From JADLHS01 sp049840435 (GTDB taxonomy: Bacteria; Verrucomicrobiota; Verrucomicrobiia; Limisphaerales; JADLHS01), in the NCBI GenBank assembly GCA_049840435.1, contig JASGKY010000042.1, positions 124,001 to 188,000 on the forward strand: a DNA stretch of 64,000 bases. The letters are read 5' to 3'. Positions 9,263 to 20,422 of this stretch are shown here, one piece after another (within the stretch, counting starts at the first letter, position 1; every line of letters begins with the position of its first letter). The notes beneath the pieces were generated by a model, which saw nothing but the letters and a program-made list of their open reading frames with translations, was not told where the DNA came from and did no database searches. The position numbers and the translations under genes are program-made.

Positions 9263-11831
9263 AACTTTACAGATTGCGGGCCGCCATGGGGCAGGCAGAG
9301 ATCGAACAGACTGCGAGGTTGCAGCTCACGCACAAATTCCTCATACGACAGCCGTTTTGCTGGAAGGACCAAAACCTGACGCGAGGCATCAGGCCGGACA
9401 TGGAAGAAATTGTCGGCGTAACTTGCATCGGTGTTCGTCAGATCCAGCCATGCCCACAATGCGGGCCGCTTGGATTTGAGCGTGACAAGGAATCCGTCTT
9501 TTACTGCTTCGACAGCTGCCGACAGTTGCGGATCGCTTAACTTCAGTTCCTTGGGCGCGGTAAACAGCAGCAAGTTTTCGGAAACGGTTTTGCCTTCCAC
9601 CTCGATTTCGAGCCAGGTCAAAAATCCGCCTGCTTGGTGTTTCTTGATGAGCGCTTGGAAATCCAAGGTTTTGACTTTTTCACTCTTGCGAGCAGGAATG
9701 GCGACAGCCATTTGATCCTGCAGCAAGGTTTCCCCGGTTAAATCCGTGGTGCGCCACTTCAGCGTGCCGCGTTTGGATTGAAGCAAATCACTGGAAACAA
9801 AGATGTCGGTTGTTCCGGCTTCAAGGTTTTCCCGGCTGGATACCAGGATGGGCGCGAAAAACCGGCGGGCGAAATAGTGCAGCGCCTTCCAACGACCGAA
9901 ATAGTCCACCGATGACCAGCTCATCCCCGGCCAGGTGTCGTTGTATTGCCAATAGACGCAACCCATGGACTTCGGCATGGTCTGACGCCAATACTCCGCG
10001 CCGAGCTTGATGCCAAAGCCTTGGAGAATCTGACTCAACCACAGTGTCTCCTCAAAGCCGCGCGGTGGTCGAAAATAGTTCAGCGTGGTGCTGACGATCC
10101 GCTGATTGGCTTCGAGCCCACCGGAACGTTGATGCCAATTCATCACCGAGGTGATGACTGAGGCGCGATCCGACTCATTCGTAAATGCGCGGACTGTCTT
10201 GGGCTCCGGAAAGGATTGGAAACCGAACTCGCTCATGAAGCCACCTTGTGTGCGATACGCTTCAAACGGCTTTCCGCCGTGCCACACATCCCAGTAATGC
10301 GTGTCGCCACAATCCGGGCTGCCGGAAACATACGTAGCCTGCGGTGCGTGCTGTTTCACCTCTTCCGCGAGCAGATGCACGAACAGCTTGTCGTAATCGG
10401 CATCGCTCATTCGGTTCGTCGCCCAAGTAGGCCCTTTCCACCAATCCATGCTGATCTCGTTGTTCCCGCACCACAGCGCGATGCAGGGATGATGGCGCAG
10501 GCGACGCAAGTTATCCCGCGCTTCGAGCCGGACATTCTGCATGAACTCCGCGTCGAAAGCTGGATAAGCCGCGCAGGCGAACTTGAAGTCCATCCAGACG
10601 CAGATGCCCATTTCATCACAGGCATCGAAAAGCGAATCGTCCTCGTACAGGCCACCGCCCCAGAACCGGAGTGTGTTCATGTTCACCGCATCGGCATCCG
10701 CAACAAAGCGGCGCGACATCTCGGGCGTAACACGATTGACGAAGGAATCGGCGGGAATCCAATTTGCCCCCTTAGAGAAAAACGGGATTCCGTTGACCTC
10801 CAAGTGCAGCGGCGAGTCGCCTGCCGCTTTGACGACTTTCAATTCGCGGAAACCAATGCGCCGGCGGGTGGTATCAATCGTCTCCCCATTCGAATCGAGC
10901 AGTTCGACGTGCACATCGTATAGCGGCTGTCCGCCCATGCCCGCCGGCCACCAAAGCTTCGGATTCCTGATTTCCAGTTTTCCACGACCGATGTTTTCAG
11001 AAATCGAGAGCTTTTCCTTCGCGACCACTCTTCCCTGATGGGAAACTGCGACAATCGCCTTGAAGGCTTTGCCGGCCGGATTTACGGCATCAACGCTAAC
11101 TTCCACCTCCAGCCGGGCACGCTTTTGATTCGAGAGATCCTGTTGGATCAGCACATCGGCGATACGGCCTGCATCGAAGGCTTCCAAGCTGATGCTTTTC
11201 CAAATACCACACGTGGCCAGCACCGGCCCCCAATCCCACCCGAAGCTGCACGGCTCTTTGCGCACCCAGGCACGCTCGCGGACAAACTTCGCTGGCTCCT
11301 GATCGGTTTGTTTGGCTTTGAAATAGGGAAAGGGCGAATCAAAAGTGATCTCGATGCTGTTCGCACTGCCCGCAACAACGCTTTGACGTCGTATTCCCAG
11401 AGCCGAAACATATTATCGGCCCGCCCAACCTCCGTGTCATTGACCTTAATCGTGGCCAGTGTGTCCAAGCCTTCACAACGCAGCAGCACCTTGTCAGACT
11501 TCAAGACCGCGGCGGGCACATCGAAACTGCGGCGATAGGTCCAGTTCGCTTCGCCCACCCACTGCACATTCTTTTCGTTCTCGCGATAAAACGGATCGGG
11601 AATCTTACCAGCAGCCATCAGGTCGGTATGGACACAGCCCGGAACAATCGCCGGCAACCATTCACTCTTTCCGACTTCGGAGAATTGCCATGCACCAGAA
11701 AGATTCAACCGCCGCAGCCGGCCAGTCTTGTTTGTATCCGCAAGGGAGGCGAGTGGCTCCCAAGCAAGGACCGCGGCCGTCGCCGCTAACGAACTCTTAA
11801 GAAATTGTCGTTTGTTAATATGTTGCATCAC
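9259..11831 (-). CDS. Beta-mannosidase, GH2 family (one frameshift near 11374)
   Basis: An exported enzyme of about 857 residues that would remove terminal beta-mannose. The N-terminus, KRQFLKSSLAATAAVLA, is a signal with Tat-like character (KR rather than RR). After the sugar-binding domain come FGWDWGP, GANWIPADSF and LRFWGGGLYEDD. The acid/base Glu is in ALWCGNNEI (codon near 10458) and the nucleophile in MSEFGFQSFPE (codon near 10230), both intact. The gene is read in two frames: 11831 to about 11374, then about 11374 to 9259. The change lies at 11371-11377 and can be repaired by one base, or by restoring a cggg repeat, to give LLRAGSANSIEITF. Because both active-site residues and the full length survive, a sequence error or very recent mutation is likely. 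It is translationally coupled to the downstream pseudopilin. Confidence 0.88.
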
Positions 11832-11880
11832 TTGAAGGCCAGCAGGCGAATCGCCAGAGGCCGTATTTACAATTCTTGTT

Positions 11881-11919
11881 AAGTCAAAAGAATGGTTGCC
11901 CCTCGCGAGGCAACCATTC
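11881..11919 (-). terminator. Rho-independent terminator of the LamG gene
   Basis: There is a perfect 11-bp inverted repeat (11890-11900 with 11909-11919, arms gaatggttgcc/ggcaaccattc) and an 8-nt loop. On the minus strand the stem is followed by CTTTTGACTT. It lies 31 bases past the LamG stop codon and before the GH2 start. Confidence 0.7.
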
Positions 11920-11950
11920 GGTAACTGCAGTCACAACTCATCCCCTACCC

Positions 11951-14900
11951 TCACTTCACCAACCGATAGAACTGAGCATTGTTGGTCGTGGACGTGTAAG
12001 CCGCATTCTCACTCCCTTCAACCGAACTGGTGAGGCCGGCGTCGGTCCAACCACCATTGACGCTGACAGATTTTTGTAGTGAGAACCCCACCGCCGTCGT
12101 TGGCCACGAGAGACGCACCTGATTTCCCGGCGTGCTCTGGACAATCAAGACCGGTTGCGGCACTGGAGGAATCTGGAGCGCTTGAATTCCGACAATGGAC
12201 ACTGCGCCAGCGTAAATGCGCACGTCATACATCAAACCGGCGAAGCGGTTCGCTGGATAACCGCCTGAGGATTGTTGTCCGCCGATGATCAAATGATAGC
12301 TGCTGGGGCTGTTGAATGGACCGACGTCGCCCGTGAGATTGATACGGGAATCCAGCACCCCATCAATGTAGAGCTGACGCGTGCCGAGGCTGCCATTCCA
12401 CACCGCGGTGTATTGTCGCCACACCGATGTGTTTGAAAGATCCGTCTGGCCCTGCACATCGTCGTCGCCGGGCGTGCCGCGGATGGTAAAGGTCGGCAAT
12501 GAATCGCCGCCATACCGGCGAACTTGATAGCCAACGTTGTCGTCGCCGTTCTTGCTGACCCAGGCGGACCACCAGTCGGGAATGCCTTTCGCCCAGAACG
12601 AAATCGTGAAGCTGTTGGTCAACAGCGTGTCGTAGGTCGGAAGATAGCCCGCGTCACCGCTGGCCGAATTATTGACGGAAACCGCCACCCCTCCGACACT
12701 GAGGTCCAGTGATTGACCGCTGAAACCGGCGGGCACATCGGACGAATAGCTCAGGTTACCGGGCGAACTTCCCACCGCTACGCCATCGTGCGTGCCCGCA
12801 GGACGAAATCCGGACGTGTCCACGAGGTTGGCTGCGCCTGAGAACCAATGACCGACTAATTGCGGAGCAGCCGTCACGGTGACCGCGGCTTCGCCATTCA
12901 CCACCGCTTGCGGACTGGTAGCGGTGAACAGCACGCTACCAACGCCGACAACGTGAATCGGGATCAAGGCCGTGTTGGCACCGCCCATCGGCAAATTAAC
13001 AGTCACGCTGTTGCCGACGGCGGCAGCGGGTTTCGCGATGGACGCATTAGCAGTCGTCACCGTGACACTGACTGAACTCGTCGCGATCAGACTGGCCGGC
13101 ACGGTGACCACGAGATTGGCCAAGTCAGGGTCGCCGACATTCAAACTGAGCGCGCCCGGCGTCAGGGTGATCATCGGCGTGCCCATCTGGGTTTCAACCT
13201 CGGCACCAGAGAGGGCTTTGTCGTAGATACGAACTTCATCCAGGATGACATTGGCGAACCGTGGATCACCGCTCGGAAGATCACGAGCGCCCAGGAACAA
13301 AGGAGAGCTGCTGGGCGGTGTGGTCAGGTTTGCGTCGAACAAGGTCAGTTGCGCAACACCATCAATATACAGGGTGCGCTGAAACGTAGTCGGATCATAC
13401 ACCGCAGCCAGATGATGCCAGAGGTTGTCGGCGATGACAGCGCGAGCGGCGGTGGGATCATCGTCGCCATCCGAGTTGCGGACGGTAAACGTGACAGAGG
13501 TGGGATTACCCGCGCGCCGGAGTTGGTAGCCGGCGGTTTCACCGTTTTTGGCAATCCACGCCGCCCAATTGTTCAACGGCATGCCTTTGACCCAACAGGT
13601 CAACGTGAATCCACCGGAACTGCCATACAGAAAATTGTCGAAAGTGTTGCGGTAGTTGCTGTCGCTCAGCGCGCTGTTCTTGATACGGACGGATGTATTT
13701 GGTTGGCGCAAGTCCAGCGCATAACCGCCATTCAATCCCGGAACAAAGGCCACACTGCCGATGGCTTGACCATCGTGAACGCCCGTCGGTTGAAAACCGG
13801 CTGTCTCGGCCAAGGTCTGTGAGTTAAAATTCCAGTAAGCTACCAAACCGTTGATGTTCGGTTGCGAGACAGTAATGGTGGTGTTGCCCAAGGAAGTGAG
13901 CAGTGCCGAGGTATAACTGAAATGCGCAGTGCCAGGACCGTTTGCCTGAACCGCGAACGATGCGGTGTTCGCGCCGCCCATTGGCAGCGTGAGCGTCAAC
14001 ACTCCGCCGACGGCGCCGACGGGAATGGCAATCGAAGGATTGTCGCTGGTGACGGTGATGTTCACCGAACTCGTAGCCACCAAGGACGGAGGCACGGAGA
14101 CGGTGATGAATTGATCGTTGGCCGAAGGAGTGATGAGCGACATCGCCGTCGGTGCGGTTGAAATCGCGTTCAACAGGTTCAGCACCTCTGCATCGTTAAG
14201 TGCCTTCTTGTAAATCCGGACTTCATCGAGATAGACGTTTCTTCCGTAAGTAATGCTTTGAACCGGGTCATTGCCGTTTTCCTCCCGCCCGCCGAAAAGC
14301 AGGTGTTCACCCGAGCCGAGCCTGGATCCAACAGCCCGTCGCTGACGTTGATCTGGGCCACGCCATCCACATACAACCGGCGCTGAAAATTCACCGGGTC
14401 ATAGACCGCCGTGACGTAATGCCACTTACCGTCAGCGAAATCAGTGGTCGTGCTACTCGGATCGTCGGAGCCGATCGAGCTGCGGAGCGTGAACGTAGCG
14501 CTCGGGCCGCCGCCCAGCTTGCGAACCTGATAGCCCCAGCTTCCTTCACCGCGCTTGGAAATCCAAGGCGTCCAATCGGACTGCGGAAGATTCTTCGCCC
14601 AGAACGCGATGCTGAAACCGTTCGGGCTGTTGTAGAGATCACCCGCAAAAGTCGCGACGCCGTTGCGATCCGATTGCCCGGAATTATTCACGCGCACGGC
14701 GGCATTGCCGTTGGTCAAAGCCAGCGCGCGCCCTTTCCCGGCAGGGCCATCCACGTAGGCGATGGCGCCCATCGCAATGCCGTCATGCAGACCCGCCGGA
14801 GCGTAGCCACCGGTTTCCGCGAGTGAATCCCCGTTGAAATTCCAGTAGGCCACCAGATCATCAGCCGGCGAGACCGCCGGCCAAACGATGACGTCTTTCG

Positions 14901-15966
14901 GGCCATCCACCCACGCATTGGTGCTGGTGTGTTGCATGGTGACTAACCCCTGCCCGGTCGCATGCAGCGTATAGTTTTGGACATTCCCGCCGCCTTGAGG
15001 GAATTGCAGTTTCAAAACGCCAGCAGTGCCGCCCACCACATCAACAATCGAAGGACTCGGAGAAGTGACGACGACTTCCACCGAACTTGTCACCACCAAA
15101 CTGGCTGGCACGGTAACGGAAACGACCACGTCGGCACTGCCGTTGGTCAGCGTGGTGGTCTTGGAATCAACCTGAATCCACGGATCACCGATCAGCGCCT
15201 GCACGTCGCCCTGCGTCAGGGCGTTGTCATAAATCCGGACTTCATCCAGCGCACAGTGCGAGTAGTCGGTGATCGCATTCGTATTCCAAGCGTCCTGATG
15301 TCGCGCCCCGAAGATCAGGTATTCACCGGGGATGTTGTGCAGATTACCGTCGGCAAAGCTGCTTTCCGCAACGCCGTCCACGTACAAGGTGCGCAACCCA
15401 TTGGCCCGGTCATAAACTGCGGCAATATGATGCCAGCGACCGTCCGCAAAATCGGTGAATGCCCCGGTCGGGTCGGGGTGATCTTCGCCATCCGAACCGC
15501 GGAGGGTAAACGAGGAAAAGTTTCCGGAGGTGCGCCGGATCTGATAGCCCCAATCGCCCTCGCCATTGCGGGAAATCCACGGCTGCCAGTTGCCCAGCGG
15601 CAGATCCTTGGCCCAAAACGCAATCGTAAAACCGCCGGTGCTGTTGTAGAGCTGCTCGGCAAAGGTGTTTTGGTAATTACCTTCGGGATTCGCATTGGCA
15701 TCGGTGTTTTTCACCTTCACCGCGCCCAGCGTCTTTCGCATGTCCAAAGCTCCCGTCGAACCGCGCACGCCGGTCGTGTAGCCAATCGCGCCGACTGCAA
15801 CGCCATCGTGGGTGCCGGCAGCCTTAAAGCCGGACGTTTCCGCCAGTGTGTTGGCGTCAAAGTTCCAATAACCGACAAGTGCTGCCTTGGCGGCAGCGGC
15901 GGCAAACAGAAGACCGCCAGCCAAGAGCAGCTTGGTGAATAGGATCAGAGGTTTTACGGGTTTCAT
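11951..15966 (-). CDS. Secreted protein with four LamG-like domains (one frameshift at 14312-14321)
   Basis: A secreted protein of about 1335 residues. A signal peptide (LLLAGGLLFAAAAAKA) is followed by four LamG/concanavalin-like domains, each opening with a variant of L-V-x-Y-W-N-F and holding DNLWHHLAAVYD- or DGRWHHIAAVYD-type and LDEVRIYD-type motifs. They alternate with about 90-residue beta-sandwich spacers (VTVPASL-x-x-TSSV). The C-terminal 70 residues form the shared module ending FYRLVK. No catalytic domain was recognised, so binding to glycan or cell surface is the likely role. The frame breaks at a tandem duplication of cgagc (14312-14321). Removing one copy gives SDGLLDPGSGEHLLFGG, equal in length to the matching loop of the first domain, and rejoins the two parts into one gene. 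A good terminator follows. Confidence 0.85.
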
Positions 15967-16159
15967 GGGTTTAGGGTTGGATTGGACCGCATTGACGCTG
16001 GAAACACACAGAGGAAGCGAACGGACTCGGGAGCGAATCGAGTTGTGTGTGCGTCACGTTTCATGGTTCAGGCGACTATAGATGACGCCGGAACGCACCT
16101 TCTATCATTCAAATCAATGATTTTGGCCTCATCAGGGGATGCTGAGCCGGAACGCAGGA

Positions 16160-16783
16160 TTACTTGAGGAATTTCAACACCGCCTCGGTGCGGGAACGTA
16201 CGTGCAGCTTTTCGTAAATGTGCTGCAGATGGGAGCGGACGGTGTTGACGCTGATGGAAAAGTGGTCGGCGATTTCCTTGGCGGTGTAACCCTTGGAGAG
16301 CTGCTGGAGAATTTCCTCCTCGCGTTGGGAAAGCGATTCCTCCTTGCGAGGATTGGGCGCGGGTTCACGAAAGGATTGCACCACCCGGCGGGCAATCTGA
16401 ACACTCATCGGCGCCCCGCCCTGCTTAACCTCCGTAATCGCGCGCAGAATATCCGCCGGATCGGCCCGTTTGAGCAAATAGCCACTCGCGCCCGCCTTGA
16501 GCGCGCCGAAAATGCGGTCGTTATCCTCGTAAACCGTCAGGATGAGAATCTGCGCCTCCGGACAGGATTCCTTTAATTGCCGCGTGCAATCCACACCGGA
16601 CATGTTCGGCAAGTGGATGTCCATCAAAACCACATCGGGGCGGTGGCGTGGGATGAGCTTGAGGGCCTCCTCCGCGGAATCACAGTCGCACACGCATTTA
16701 TAACCGGGGGTTTCATTCAAATAATCCACGAGCTTCGCCCGGAAGCTGCGGTTATCTTCAACGATCGCGACGGTGATGCTCAT
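16160..16783 (-). CDS. NarL/LuxR-type response regulator
   Basis: A 207-residue regulator. The receiver domain (about 1-120) keeps the acidic pair (IVEDN), the phospho-acceptor Asp in DVVLMDIHLPNMSG and the Lys in GYLLKRADP. The C-terminal LuxR-type helix-turn-helix (about 148-205) reads SQREEEILQQLSKGYTAKEI, then VNTVRSHLQHIYEKL. Its ATG overlaps the stop of the upstream sensor kinase (16780-16783), so the two are translated together and form a two-component pair. Its position between the LamG gene and two sensor kinases suggests it controls the glycan-related genes nearby. The target promoters are not visible. Confidence 0.93.
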   Translation of the reverse strand: MSITVAIVEDNRSFRAKLVDYLNETPGYKCVCDCDSAEEALKLIPRHRPDVVLMDIHLPNMSGVDCTRQLKESCPEAQILILTVYEDNDRIFGALKAGASGYLLKRADPADILRAITEVKQGGAPMSVQIARRVVQSFREPAPNPRKEESLSQREEEILQQLSKGYTAKEIADHFSISVNTVRSHLQHIYEKLHVRSRTEAVLKFLK

Positions 16784-19700
16784 GCTTGCGGGCCGGAAAA
16801 ACCCAATCGAATCCGACAGATAGTGCCGAAGCCCGGTTTGGATTCACAAATAAATTCGCCGCCGATCTTGGCGAGACGGGCTTTCATGTTCTTCAAACCG
16901 TTGCCCGATCCCAACCCAGAATCCGCTTGGAAGCCGCGGCCATTGTCCTCGACGGCGATCTCCAAATTGGCGTTCGTAGCGTGAATCCGCAACCAGACTT
17001 CGTTGGCGCCGGAGTGTTTGACGATGTTGTTCAAGGCTTCGCGCACCACCAGATAAATGTGATGACGCACCTCGGAGGTCAAGGCGACCGGCAACAGTTC
17101 CTGCGCGACATCCAACCGGCAACGCATGTCGGTGCTGCGGAAAAATTCCTCGGCCAAATGGCAGAGATAATTCGCCAGGTTAGGTAACGAGTCATTGGCT
17201 GGATTAACCGCCCAGACGATTTCATCGAGGGAAGAAACCATCTGCCGCGCCTTCTCGGACAACTCACTGAATTGAGAACGCGTTTGCCCCGGCAACAGCG
17301 CATCCCGGCTCTTGATGGCGCCGATGAACCGCATCTCTGTCAGTGAGGCTCCCAACTCGTCGTGCAAGTCCTGGGCGATGCGCGTGCGCTCTATTTCCAG
17401 CGCGCGCTGGTATTCCACCCGTTCGCGATTTTTGATTTCTGCCGCCAACTGGCGCGTTCGTTCTTCGACCTGCCGGCGCAGCAGGGCGATCCAAATCGCC
17501 GCCAAGAGGAGGATCAAAGCCAGCCCACCACACACCATCAGCGTGTGGCGCAAATTCCACCAGGGCGGACGCGACAACACGCGAATGCCTGCAACGTTGT
17601 CCACCTGCAGTTCAAAGGAATCAACTTTCTCTCCCAACGCAGAGGCATTTTCCAAGGCGACGTAAACACCCGTCAGTTCCAACCGGCTGCCGATCTGGAT
17701 GCGCATGAGCTCGCTGTTGGTGTTCGAAAAACGCGCCAGATAACTGCGATCGCCGAATTGCAATCCCATGACCATGTCCGAACGATCAAGCCCCAGCCTT
17801 ACGAGTTTTGATTCCAGCGTGACGAGGGTGGAATCCAGCCGGGCCTCCGCCATCTCCGGCTCTTCCAACCGGCGCGGCTGTGGCATGGCTGGCGTCCCAG
17901 TGATGCGAATGAGTGCTTCTCGCAAAACCACCGCCGCCCCGCTGACATCCGGAAAACCCACCACCTCCGCCCGGTCTCCCGGACGCAATGCGATCGGCTC
18001 CTGCAATTCAAACCGCAGTCCTTCCTCCCCATCCATCAGAAAATAGTTTCCCGCCCTTCCACCCACCACTTGCCCCACCACCTTCACGCGCCGCAATACG
18101 TCAGCTTGCGCGTCATAAAACCTGAAATCCGATGGATGTTTTAGGATGGTGTCGAACGGATCAGCGACGGCCTCCTTGTCCACATTGACCGACGCATTGA
18201 ACAACTGGAACGATGCTGGCGCCGTCAACATCCTTTGATTGGGATCGCGATCAGGAACAAAGACACCGCGGACTCGCACCAACGCATTCTTGAGGCCTTC
18301 GCTTTGATTCACCCTCCAGCCCGAAAACCGCATCTTCCCTTCGCGCGTCCATAACGTGATTCCATCATTTTCCAGCGCCGTTGCAATGCCCTGCATTTCG
18401 ATGAACTGGGTGTCGAGGCTGCCATTGATCAATTCGTCCCGCGTCGGTCTGATGGGATCAGGAACGATTCCCGGACGCAGATACTTTGCTTGCACAACCC
18501 TGACGTCGGGTGCGAAGTGGATGTCCGAAGTGCCTTCAATCTCCCACTCCTCGCCGACTTTCGGCGGCGGTTGCGGCAGCGAATTGTTCCAATAACAAAA
18601 CACCGACCAGGTGGCATCTTGAATGACAAAGTTTTCGTCCCCACCTGTCCGGGCCGTAACCACGCCACGGATTTTTGCGGGATACCGCCGCTGCGCCTCG
18701 GCGCGGCTGAGGCTTTTGACTTGGATCGCCTTTTCCAGCAACGGCAACTCCGCTTCGGTCTTTTTCGCCGGAACACTCCGGGCCAAAGCGCCGCGGATCA
18801 CCGGCGCTGGTCCGTCCGACACATGCCAGCCCAGCAACTCAATCCGCTGGCCCGGCAGGAAATTTGTGCTGGCTTCAATCCGGGCAAAGTCGGCCCCATC
18901 CTGAATCACCACGTACCCGTCGAGGCGATTGGAACTGACCGCGCCGCTGATATGGACAATGGCTGGACCAGACTTCATCGCGGTCAAAGCCTTGATCGGC
19001 ATCAGCGGATACGTCGCCCAAACCATCGGGGTCGCCTCCCGGATTTCAACAAATGCCGGGTCGGGCACCAACAGAAGCGCGGCCTGTTGTCCCGTGACAT
19101 CGCCGGCACTTTGGAAAACTCCGCTCACTCTCACGTGGCAGTTCAACAACTTCCTCATCGAATTGTAATCCGCGCGGCTGAAACGCAACGACACGCGCAA
19201 ACCATCCGAACTTAATTCCATCCCGACTCCCAGCCCCGTTTCCATGACGCGGGCAACAGTTCCTTCCACTTGCACCCATCGATTGTTCAATGTCTCTGTA
19301 TCAACGGACGTAATCCGTAAAGGTTGAGCCGGCGGGAATTTTCCTTCGGATCGAAGCGTAATAACCAACGGATCACCTAGAAACAGGCGGCTACCATCGT
19401 CAGACCGCAACCAAAGGGTATATTCACCGGATTGCGGGATTTCGAGGCGTCCACGAAACACCAGCCCAACATGATCGTCCCGGGTCCGAGAGTTAAGTGA
19501 TATGTTTTCGACTACATTGCTCTTGGTAACGGGTAGTCTGGAAAAATCCGGCAGGCTCGCCCACTCGCCCTCGAAAACAAAACAGTTTAACCCAGAAACC
19601 CATTGGTCGCCCGCGCCGGTTGTGGCTCCAGGACGAAACCACATTGAATCGGGAATGAGTTTTCGTGAAAAGCCCGGCCCTTGCAATTCCAAGCTCAGAT

Positions 19701-20190
19701 CCAGCAGTCCCTGAGTATTGAACCATTCGATCGTAACTGGATGAAGTCCCGCCGGAAGATAAACCGTCTCGGACTTTTCCTGACTCGAATGCACCCCATC
19801 ATTATTTATCAACGTACTGGAAACAATTTCATCGCGAAGCACCAAACAATCACCTTCAATCGCAACTTCTTGCCCAACTCGCAGCGCATCATACGTCTTT
19901 TGATCCACCCGAACCCGAATGCCGCCCGAGTGGTCTTGGAAAACAAACTGCCCAGATTGTTGTTCTACCAACAGAACCGACCCTCTCAACAAAACCGAAC
20001 CAATAGCAGAGCCATGCGACTTAAATAATTCCTGAACTTGATTGATATTCGTCAGGACCTGATCAGAATAACCGGCCAATCCTCTCAATGCAGCTGGTGC
20101 TTGCCAAGCATGCCCCGCCAGCCAAACAACCAGCATCAGCACGAAAAGCGATCGCCTTCCACTGAGACTGGGAAAGAACGAGAATGGCAT
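16780..20190 (-). CDS. Giant membrane sensor histidine kinase with PA14/OB-fold periplasmic region
   Basis: A 1136-residue kinase. A signal segment (SLFVLMLVVWLAGHA) is followed by about 850 periplasmic residues. They contain several OB-fold-like repeats, recognisable by recurring phrases such as VRVSGVF, VRVRGVF, KVVGQVV and RLELTGVYVA, and a split PA14-like domain (about 140-300) with SGEYTLWLRSDDGSRLFL, a fold often used to bind sugars. One transmembrane helix (LMVCGGLALILLLAAIWIALL) leads to a coiled coil, a HisKA_3 domain with the phospho-acceptor His in RIAQDLHDELGASLTEM, and a HATPase domain with N, G1 and G2 boxes (EALNNIVKH, EDNGRGF, GSGNGLKNM). This is NarX-type output, matching the coupled NarL-type regulator. 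The ligand is unknown; an extracellular glycan is inferred from the PA14 domain and neighbours. Confidence 0.9.
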   Translation of the reverse strand: MPFSFFPSLSGRRSLFVLMLVVWLAGHAWQAPAALRGLAGYSDQVLTNINQVQELFKSHGSAIGSVLLRGSVLLVEQQSGQFVFQDHSGGIRVRVDQKTYDALRVGQEVAIEGDCLVLRDEIVSSTLINNDGVHSSQEKSETVYLPAGLHPVTIEWFNTQGLLDLSLELQGPGFSRKLIPDSMWFRPGATTGAGDQWVSGLNCFVFEGEWASLPDFSRLPVTKSNVVENISLNSRTRDDHVGLVFRGRLEIPQSGEYTLWLRSDDGSRLFLGDPLVITLRSEGKFPPAQPLRITSVDTETLNNRWVQVEGTVARVMETGLGVGMELSSDGLRVSLRFSRADYNSMRKLLNCHVRVSGVFQSAGDVTGQQAALLLVPDPAFVEIREATPMVWATYPLMPIKALTAMKSGPAIVHISGAVSSNRLDGYVVIQDGADFARIEASTNFLPGQRIELLGWHVSDGPAPVIRGALARSVPAKKTEAELPLLEKAIQVKSLSRAEAQRRYPAKIRGVVTARTGGDENFVIQDATWSVFCYWNNSLPQPPPKVGEEWEIEGTSDIHFAPDVRVVQAKYLRPGIVPDPIRPTRDELINGSLDTQFIEMQGIATALENDGITLWTREGKMRFSGWRVNQSEGLKNALVRVRGVFVPDRDPNQRMLTAPASFQLFNASVNVDKEAVADPFDTILKHPSDFRFYDAQADVLRRVKVVGQVVGGRAGNYFLMDGEEGLRFELQEPIALRPGDRAEVVGFPDVSGAAVVLREALIRITGTPAMPQPRRLEEPEMAEARLDSTLVTLESKLVRLGLDRSDMVMGLQFGDRSYLARFSNTNSELMRIQIGSRLELTGVYVALENASALGEKVDSFELQVDNVAGIRVLSRPPWWNLRHTLMVCGGLALILLLAAIWIALLRRQVEERTRQLAAEIKNRERVEYQRALEIERTRIAQDLHDELGASLTEMRFIGAIKSRDALLPGQTRSQFSELSEKARQMVSSLDEIVWAVNPANDSLPNLANYLCHLAEEFFRSTDMRCRLDVAQELLPVALTSEVRHHIYLVVREALNNIVKHSGANEVWLRIHATNANLEIAVEDNGRGFQADSGLGSGNGLKNMKARLAKIGGEFICESKPGFGTICRIRLGFSGPQA

Positions 20191-20393
20191 GCTGGTGTTC
20201 TCTAGTAATGCAATCGCATCCGGGTAGAAAGTGGATTTTATGTCTGGTCTATCCCTGCTGAGATTTGAACAGCATGAGGACCTGCTTGCGCACTAGACTC
20301 AAAATCGCGCGCGCATATCGCTTTGAACATTAAAAAACAGGCACGTCTTCACCGGGCGGATTATTTCACAATTCTTATTCCAACGATGTCTGT

Positions 20394-20418
20394 AGAAGAG
20401 TCCTGTTTTCGCCAGGAC
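20394..20418 (-). terminator. Weak rho-independent terminator after the REC-REC-AraC gene
   Basis: A perfect 6-bp stem (gtcctg at 20400-20405, caggac at 20413-20418) with a 7-nt loop lies 5 bases past the regulator stop. On the minus strand it is followed by TCTTCT. The short stem makes it modest evidence. Confidence 0.4.
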
Positions 20419-20422
20419 ACAT

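Noticed and set aside
14179..14185. Two independent overlapping LamG genes
   Set aside because: The upstream gene ends out of frame in the middle of a LamG domain, and the missing half is encoded at the start of the downstream frame. One gene with a 5-base duplication explains both.
14962..15942. Plus-strand ORF of 326 codons
   Set aside because: It is antisense to the first LamG domains; no signal or domain is recognisable and it disappears outside the coding region.
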